A stretch of DNA of 64,000 nt from Brienomyrus brachyistius (taxonomy: Eukaryota; Chordata; Actinopteri; Osteoglossiformes; Mormyridae), in the NCBI RefSeq assembly GCF_023856365.1, contig NC_064542.1, forward strand, positions 16,964,863 through 17,028,862, read 5' to 3'. The position numbers and the translations under genes were made by a program. Below are positions 61,101 through 64,000 of this stretch, one piece after another (positions within the stretch are counted from its first letter, which is position 1; every line of letters starts with the position of its first letter). The notes under the pieces were generated by a model. That model did no database searches. It was not told the origin of the DNA and saw only the letters and a program-made list of their open reading frames with translations.

Positions 61101-62181
61101 GTTGGCCCACCCTTTGCAGCTATAACAGTTTCAGCTCATCTGGGAAGGCTGTCCACAAGGTTTAGGAGTGTGTTTATGGGAATTTTGACCATTCTTCCAG
61201 GAGAGCATTTTATGAGGTCAGGCACTGATGTTGGACAAGAAGGTCTGGTTCGCAGTCTCCGCTCTAATTCATCCCAAAGGTGTTCTGTCAGATTTGATAT
61301 GGTATCCAGGTTTTGATAAGGCTAAGCTGTCACACGTTGACAGACATAATATAAGTCTTACACGAACATGAAGATTATTCAAATATCAATTTTGTGACTG
61401 CCTAAGACTTTTTCACAGTACTGTACATGGGCTATATCAACAGTATCTTGCTTTATTTGAATTTGTTCCTTTTGTAAAGGTATTCAGCATTATATTAAGA
61501 TATTTGACCAAGTAAATGACAAGAGGCTTGGGTCTGGGCAGAATTTTGGTATTTTCCAGTTTAAATAGGAACAGAATAGAAATACACAAACCATAGTCAC
61601 CTGTGGTAGCTGCCGAAATAAGCTACGATGTTTTTGTGCTTGCATTCCTTCATCATGGTTATCTCCTGTTGGATGGAGGTGATGTCATCTCCTTTGTGTG
61701 TGCGGGGGGAGGGGCTCAGTAAGATTATTCAAAAATAATCATTGAAAAATAATTACTCAAAGAGCTACTGAAAACTAGACCAGAATTTCTGATGAACACA
61801 TGTACAATAATAATAAATAACTTAAACAGAATACACCACAAACCCTGACTGCTTACATATTTTGCAAAGCATTACTGGCAGTAAATCATTAATGTATTTC
61901 TGCTCATTAAACGACTGGGCCTTTCCTCTGGTTCAGCTGAGATCAGTGCTTTGAGGATCCTGAGAGAGGGAACTTGGGATGAGTTGGAAAGAAACTGCTG
62001 AGGAGGCATAAGTACAGATATGCAACCCTGGAGGGGGTGAGGGGAACTTCCGAGCGGGTCTTTGACTGACTATAAGATTTAGCCAACGACACAAGAGAGA
62101 ACATTAAAAGTACCAGTACCTACCAGGATCCAGTTTTACTATTTTGATTGCAGACATCTCTGATGTCTTGATGTTCCGAGC
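33889..62181 (-). CDS. map4k2: map4k2 (germinal centre kinase), exons 2 to 32
   Basis: A Ste20-family MAP kinase kinase kinase kinase feeding JNK and p38 signalling. Thirty-one exons chain with matching phases, coding about 853 residues; the first coding exon, which should end in the glycine loop, is right of the window. Exons: 62181-62124, 61691-61601, 58622-58558, 58017-57962, 57809-57762, 56251-56209, 56091-56019, 55172-55041, 54830-54768, 54432-54351, 54021-53911, 51873-51795, 50409-50351, 49811-49762, 49187-49149, 48692-48659, 48326-48131, 47989-47817, 47493-47452, 46828-46744, 46652-46573, 45451-45391, 44618-44495, 41876-41818, 40706-40603, 40361-40178, 38842-38774, 38468-38382, 37635-37565, 37459-37404, 33976-33889. 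Assignment to MAP4K2 and not 1, 3 or 5 rests on [32 protein letters not shown] and LQDSVLAFW. Exon numbers assume one missing 5' exon. The terminal exon reads [11 protein letters not shown] then stop. Confidence 0.95.
34524..35883 (+). mobile_element. Tc1-like transposon 1, inactivated
   Basis: The ends are inverted copies (CAGTCCTGGTAAAGTTTTGA against TTTGAGAATTG...TTGGTTTTCAC read from the right). The transposase frame starts near 34859 with helix-turn-helix-like text and breaks near 35335, continuing in another frame to about 35860. The catalytic triad can be read as [14 protein letters not shown] and NIIENLWS, consistent with DD34E-type Tc1 enzymes. The frameshift makes it inactive. It lies in the last map4k2 intron, opposite in strand to the gene. 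A partial extra copy of its 5' region lies at about 34300-34370. Confidence 0.85.
35918..37297 (-). mobile_element. Tc1-like transposon 2 with long inverted repeats
   Basis: The two ends match in inverse orientation over roughly 150 bases (phrases CCCAAGATATTTCA, ATCCATTCCTGCA and CACATTCCAAAAAAA). The minus-strand interior encodes Tc1-like text in broken frames: [20 protein letters not shown] (helix-turn-helix) and [19 protein letters not shown]. Multiple frame breaks make it inactive. Its right end lies about 100 bases from map4k2 exon 31. Confidence 0.8.
37315..37320 (-). terminator. map4k2: AATAAA inside the last map4k2 intron
   Basis: Minus-strand AATAAA 84 bases past the exon 31 donor, beside the end of Tc1 element 2. 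Reading through the donor gives an immediate TAA stop. It is a possible premature poly(A) site only; the normal terminal exon is at 33889-33976. Confidence 0.3.
37827..38178 (-). mobile_element. tRNA-derived SINE in map4k2 intron
   Basis: Reverse-oriented full copy of the family at 15497, with box B-like text AGACTCGAACCCGG on the plus strand. It is flanked by a 13-bp perfect duplication CATATTCAATTAT (37814-37826 and 38179-38191). Confidence 0.9.
38967..39765. mobile_element. Non-autonomous inverted-repeat element in map4k2 intron 27
   Basis: The left end TCTTAAGCATAGTCTCCCAT pairs with the right end GGAGACTACGCCTTAAGTCA in inverse orientation. Internal phrases (GAGAAACACCGAAATAT, GTGCTTAGGCT) recur at 40867-41056. 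No transposase frame. Confidence 0.5.
40019..40153. repeat. Compound CA/TA/GA microsatellite next to exon 27
   Basis: CA run about 40022-40041, TA run about 40073-40113, GA run about 40114-40153. On the minus strand the TC run starts only about 24 bases inside the intron after the exon 27 donor (40177). Long open frames across it on both strands are repeat shadows. Confidence 0.95.
40867..41056 (+). repeat. Truncated second copy of the 38967 element
   Basis: Repeats CACTTAAACGCAGTCTCCCA, GTGCTTAGGCTAGATACATA, GAGAAACACCGAAATATG and AATTGCATTTTT in the same order as 38967-39152. Confidence 0.6.
42230..43075 (+). mobile_element. Truncated Tc1-like element in map4k2 intron 24
   Basis: Left end CAGTTGAGGACAAAATTATT, internal repeat AATATTATTAGCCCCCTTTA, then transposase pieces: [34 protein letters not shown] and [12 protein letters not shown] (first catalytic Asp). 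Stops and a deletion remove the remainder; the right end is absent. Confidence 0.8.
44230..44420 (+). mobile_element. Deleted SINE copy in map4k2 intron 24
   Basis: CATGGTGGCTTAGCGGGTAA, ATAGTCCAAAGACATGCAG, CTAAATTGCC and TTAGAAAATGGATGGATGG keep the SINE order, with most of the centre deleted. Confidence 0.6.
45240..45312. repeat. Short tandem repeat (TACAGTACAGAATATCTAAC)
   Basis: About three copies of a 20-bp unit, the first slightly diverged, in map4k2 intron 23. Confidence 0.8.
45890..46519. mobile_element. Non-autonomous Tc1-type element (CAGTACTGTG ends)
   Basis: Ends CAGTACTGTGTAAAAGTCTT and, inverted, CAGTACTGTGCAAAAGTCTT are about 630 bp apart in map4k2 intron 22. No transposase. 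The interior carries the repeat shared with 31722-32125. Related ends bound the element at 60978-61425. Confidence 0.75.
48407..48600. mobile_element. Palindromic MITE (GGTGTCAAAC ends)
   Basis: GGTGTCAAACTCCAGTCCTG at the left and its near-perfect inverse CAGGACTGGCGTTTGACACC at the right, about 195 bp, in map4k2 intron 17. Common fish-type non-autonomous element; family name not certain. Confidence 0.8.
49337..49560 (+). mobile_element. Second SINE family copy
   Basis: Starts GGGCAGCGGTGGCTTGATGG with a box B-like GGTTCGAATCC and ends in CATTGCTGTGCACTGTGTGC and an A-rich tail. Different body from the GGAT-tailed SINE. It lies in map4k2 intron 15. Confidence 0.7.
51000..51660. other. map4k2 intron 13 segment with unusual base composition
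   Basis: A relatively GC-rich block within AT-rich intron sequence. No frame, repeat ends or exon recognised. Confidence 0.3.
52610..52648 (+). repeat. Dispersed repeat motif, second copy
   Basis: GAAAAAGATCCATCAAGTAC followed by TTTTTGAGTTAT parallels 2774-2815; farther on, CATATGTATTCCCA is shared with 62541. Confidence 0.4.
52831..53045 (-). mobile_element. LINE 3' tail, inverted
   Basis: Reverse complement of the tail at 9600-9815: TATAGCGCCTTTCACAACA, GTTGTCCCAAAACACTTTAC and AAAAACCTCTGGGGGTCCAAG. Only the 3' untranslated part is present, in map4k2 intron 12. Confidence 0.75.
53371..53612. repeat. Interspersed inverted-repeat element, copy 2
   Basis: CAGGGTTGCC at the left and GGCAACCCTG at the right, interior GTTTATAATGGAATAATATA as at 6141-6352. 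In map4k2 intron 12. Confidence 0.7.
53866..53913 (-). repeat. map4k2: Four tandem 12-bp copies of a splice donor
   Basis: The minus strand reads GATGTGAGTATG four times without a mismatch. Each unit holds GTGAGT. The first (exon end 53911) is taken as the exon 12 donor; using the later ones (53899, 53887, 53875) would add 4, 8 or 12 residues (VSMD repeated) in frame. Family proteins I remember do not have such a repeat here. Confidence 0.9.
56310..56444 (-). repeat. map4k2: 36-bp tandem repeat resembling the end of exon 6
   Basis: About three to four units of 36 bp. On the minus strand each contains ATGCACATAGACGTTAAGG, close to the exon 6 end plus donor ATGCACAGAGACATTAAGG, followed by a similar GTGCGGTATCA. 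It lies at the 3' end of intron 6, about 60 bases before exon 7. Confidence 0.8.
57180..57284. repeat. 15-bp minisatellite in map4k2 intron 6
   Basis: About seven copies of GCTATCTAGGACTTA, the first four nearly perfect and the rest diverging. Confidence 0.9.
57722..57780 (-). repeat. map4k2: 37-bp duplication of the exon 6 splice donor
   Basis: CACCTTAATGTCTCTGTGCATT occurs at 57722-57743 and 57759-57780. The second copy is the true 3' end of exon 6 with its donor; the first is a duplicate 37 bases into the intron, so two ATTAAG-GTG donors stand in tandem. Using the duplicate would shift the frame. Confidence 0.85.
59902..60258 (+). mobile_element. tRNA-derived SINE in map4k2 intron 3
   Basis: Full-length copy with AAAATATCT duplicated at 59893-59901 and 60259-60267. 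Confidence 0.9.
60361..60720 (+). mobile_element. tRNA-derived SINE in map4k2 intron 3, second copy
   Basis: Full-length copy about 100 bases after the previous one and in the same orientation, with its own duplication ATTTTCTGA (60352-60360 and 60721-60729), so the two inserted independently. Confidence 0.9.
60978..61425. mobile_element. Nested DNA-transposon fragments in map4k2 intron 3
   Basis: The outer ends TACTGTACTATGCAAAAGTC and, inverted, CAGTACTGTGAAAAAGTCTT match the family at 45890. Within it, 61029-61310 starts TACACTATATTGCCAAAAGC and resembles the 5' part of another fish DNA transposon, truncated on its right side. Confidence 0.7.
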
Positions 62182-64000
62182 CTTAAAAAAATGGAGCAAA
62201 GCAGACAGTCACCTGAAGGCCTTTGAAGGACGAACTAAAGCAGTGAGTAGGGCAGAATTTTTCAACCAGTGTGCCTGAACCGGAGCATAAGGCAAGATCA
62301 TAGACAAATTATTGAAAAGGAAATTTTCAGAAAAAGAACCTGTGTTTCTGAGGTATCTGAGTATCTGAGACTGCCCTTATTTTTGCTACCATTATGCAGA
62401 GCTTCTTCGAGTTTTGGTGCAACTTGTATCAAGTTTAAACAGTTTGTGATCTTCACCTATATAATGTGTCTACAAGTTTTAAGAAAATCTGTAAAATACT
62501 TTTTGAGTGTTTGCGGCGGCGACGGTTCAGTCTGAAAACCATATGTATTCCCAATCACTTGTGTTTTTAGCAGACCACTGTAGCATTGTAGCACGTTGGG
62601 CATGCAAAATATAATGAGCAATGGCAATTGTCGATAGAAATGTATTAGAGAATGAAGTACAGAATTTCTTTATAATTGTACGATAAGGTCAAATTTGCTA
62701 ATATTCTTCATACTCAGTCGAAGTACAAAGTTGCCAAAATAATACTCAAATACAGTAAGGAGAGGATAATTAGTGGTGGGAAATGTGGCAATATTCCTGA
62801 CAACACACATTTCATAGATAATGCTGGAATCACGACAGCAGTACACATTTATTTTTGTCTGGTGGATGCTTCTGTCCAAGTAAGGCAAATAGCACAATAC
62901 AAACACAGGTGCTTTTCAGGAGTCCACTAGGCATAATTGCAGCTAAGTTCAGCTTCCAGTGAATGCCCAGTTACAAGTGCACCACTTAATATTATTATAA
63001 CAAACTGTTAGCAGCTATCACACAATGCCTGCGTGTTCAGAGGCCTGAACAGTACTACAACAAAAACAGACCAATGTGAAACCAAGCAAATTCAGACTCC
63101 TAATGTTTATTGCACATGGCTAAATATTGTCATAGTCCATAAACGAGTCAGCTACGCTGTCGAAAAAAAACAGTATGCGGCATGGCAAATGAAGACAAAT
63201 TGGTTCCAAAAAGGTTCTAGTTTGATTATCTGGTAAAGGGTTATATTTACAAAATTCTATGTGGATCAATCTACAATAATTTGTAAACTTTGCAAAGATA
63301 CCTTTCAAATAACAGTTGGCAAAAACAAACAGTGTTTTTAAACCACTTGAAACCTGCAAAGAATGAACAAACTAGTTCTTTTGTACTTGTTTTAATCTCC
63401 AAACAAATGTACTCATACAATAACATTAAAGAACAAATCTGACCAGGAAGTCAATCAAATTGACCAGGACCCCTTGGCAGAAGAGATACTGTATCTTAAT
63501 GGGACCTTCCTATTTAAATAGTGGATAAATAAAATTAAACAATAAATCTTTTTCAACACATGTACCATGCGAGCAAGAGAACAAGAGTTCTCTGTGTTTC
63601 TCAATACCAAAAACGCAAAGATCATACTTGTTTTCTTAGGAAGCCATTGCCTCCCAAGAATGAACTTGGAACACATTGAATCATGGGATTGTTCTTGTTA
63701 CTAAGGATGTAATAGATGCACCCTTGATTCTAGTTATAATTCTAATATTTATCTCAGGACACTGACTGAATGAACCAGTACAACCCTACTGATCTGAAGT
63801 ACTAATGCAAGTTCGTTCACCGAACGAACGAACAAACAAACGAACTGCAGACAAGACACTTGTGAACACACGAGTACAATACATTGTTTGTGCACTGAAT
63901 GAATGGATATATTGCAGACACACACAGTACATTGAATTTCAGTTCACATACTGACTGGAGGACACTTTAGAGCACCATCTACTGGAATTAGTATTTTTAC
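62182..64000. other. map4k2 intron 1 (presumed) up to window edge
   Basis: No exon ending in the kinase glycine loop (GTYGDVYK-type) was found on the minus strand, so exon 1 lies further right. The segment holds a dispersed repeat motif (62472-62507, then CATATGTATTCCCA) and a GAAC-rich stretch (63808-63846). Confidence 0.55.

Larger units (their letters stand above)
54351..62181 (-). other. map4k2: map4k2 kinase-domain exons (2 to 11)
   Basis: Exon 2 carries the subdomain II lysine ([10 protein letters not shown]). Exon 3 holds the helix-C region ([14 protein letters not shown]). Exon 4 has the hinge ([16 protein letters not shown]). Exon 6 has the catalytic loop (MHRDIK), exon 8 the ADFG motif and FIGTPYW, exon 9 MAPEV and subdomain IX ([14 protein letters not shown]), and exon 11 ends with [13 protein letters not shown]. 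All residues expected for catalysis in this part are present (Lys, HRD, DFG, APE), so an active kinase is expected. Only the glycine loop is outside the window. Confidence 0.93.

Overview
The window looks like nuclear DNA of a ray-finned (teleost) fish. Coding exons are small, separated by long AT-rich introns, and almost all carry GT-AG borders. The intergenic DNA is full of fish-type repeats: Tc1/mariner elements, tRNA-derived SINEs with GGAT tails, L2/CR1-like LINE ends, LTR remnants and short inverted-repeat elements. The species cannot be fixed from sequence alone. I assembled exon models by hand from splice sites, reading-frame phase and protein similarity I remember; no alignment or search was run.

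Left half (about 1.6 to 27.7 kb): a small cluster of novel immune-type receptors (NITRs), the fish-specific, NK-receptor-like immunoglobulin superfamily. NITR-A (minus, 1598-4726) and NITR-C (plus, 25333-27738) each read as signal peptide, V domain, I domain, transmembrane segment and two-exon tail. Both their V and I domains end in a joining-like FGxG motif. NITR-B (minus, 10944-15164) has one V domain, a short stalk, a transmembrane exon and a tail. All three tails carry tyrosine motifs: NITR-C has a canonical ITIM plus an ITSM, NITR-B a canonical ITIM plus a degraded second site, and NITR-A two non-canonical sites. B and C lie head to head about 10 kb apart; in that gap are an orphan ITIM-type tail exon and a possible orphan membrane exon.

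Right half (33.9 to beyond 62.2 kb): one large minus-strand gene, map4k2 (germinal centre kinase, a Ste20-type MAP4K). Thirty-one consecutive exons can be placed with consistent phase, from kinase subdomain II to the stop codon. The first coding exon lies beyond the right edge. The order is kinase domain, variable linker, then citron-homology (CNH) domain. Its 3' end converges on that of NITR-C across about 6 kb of repeats.

The most unusual signals are: four in-frame copies of a GTGAGT splice donor spaced 12 bp apart at a map4k2 linker exon; a copied catalytic-loop exon end that has become a small tandem repeat inside the next intron; near-identical I-domain exons in NITR-A and NITR-C inside otherwise diverged genes; and graded decay of the inhibitory tyrosine motifs across the three receptors.
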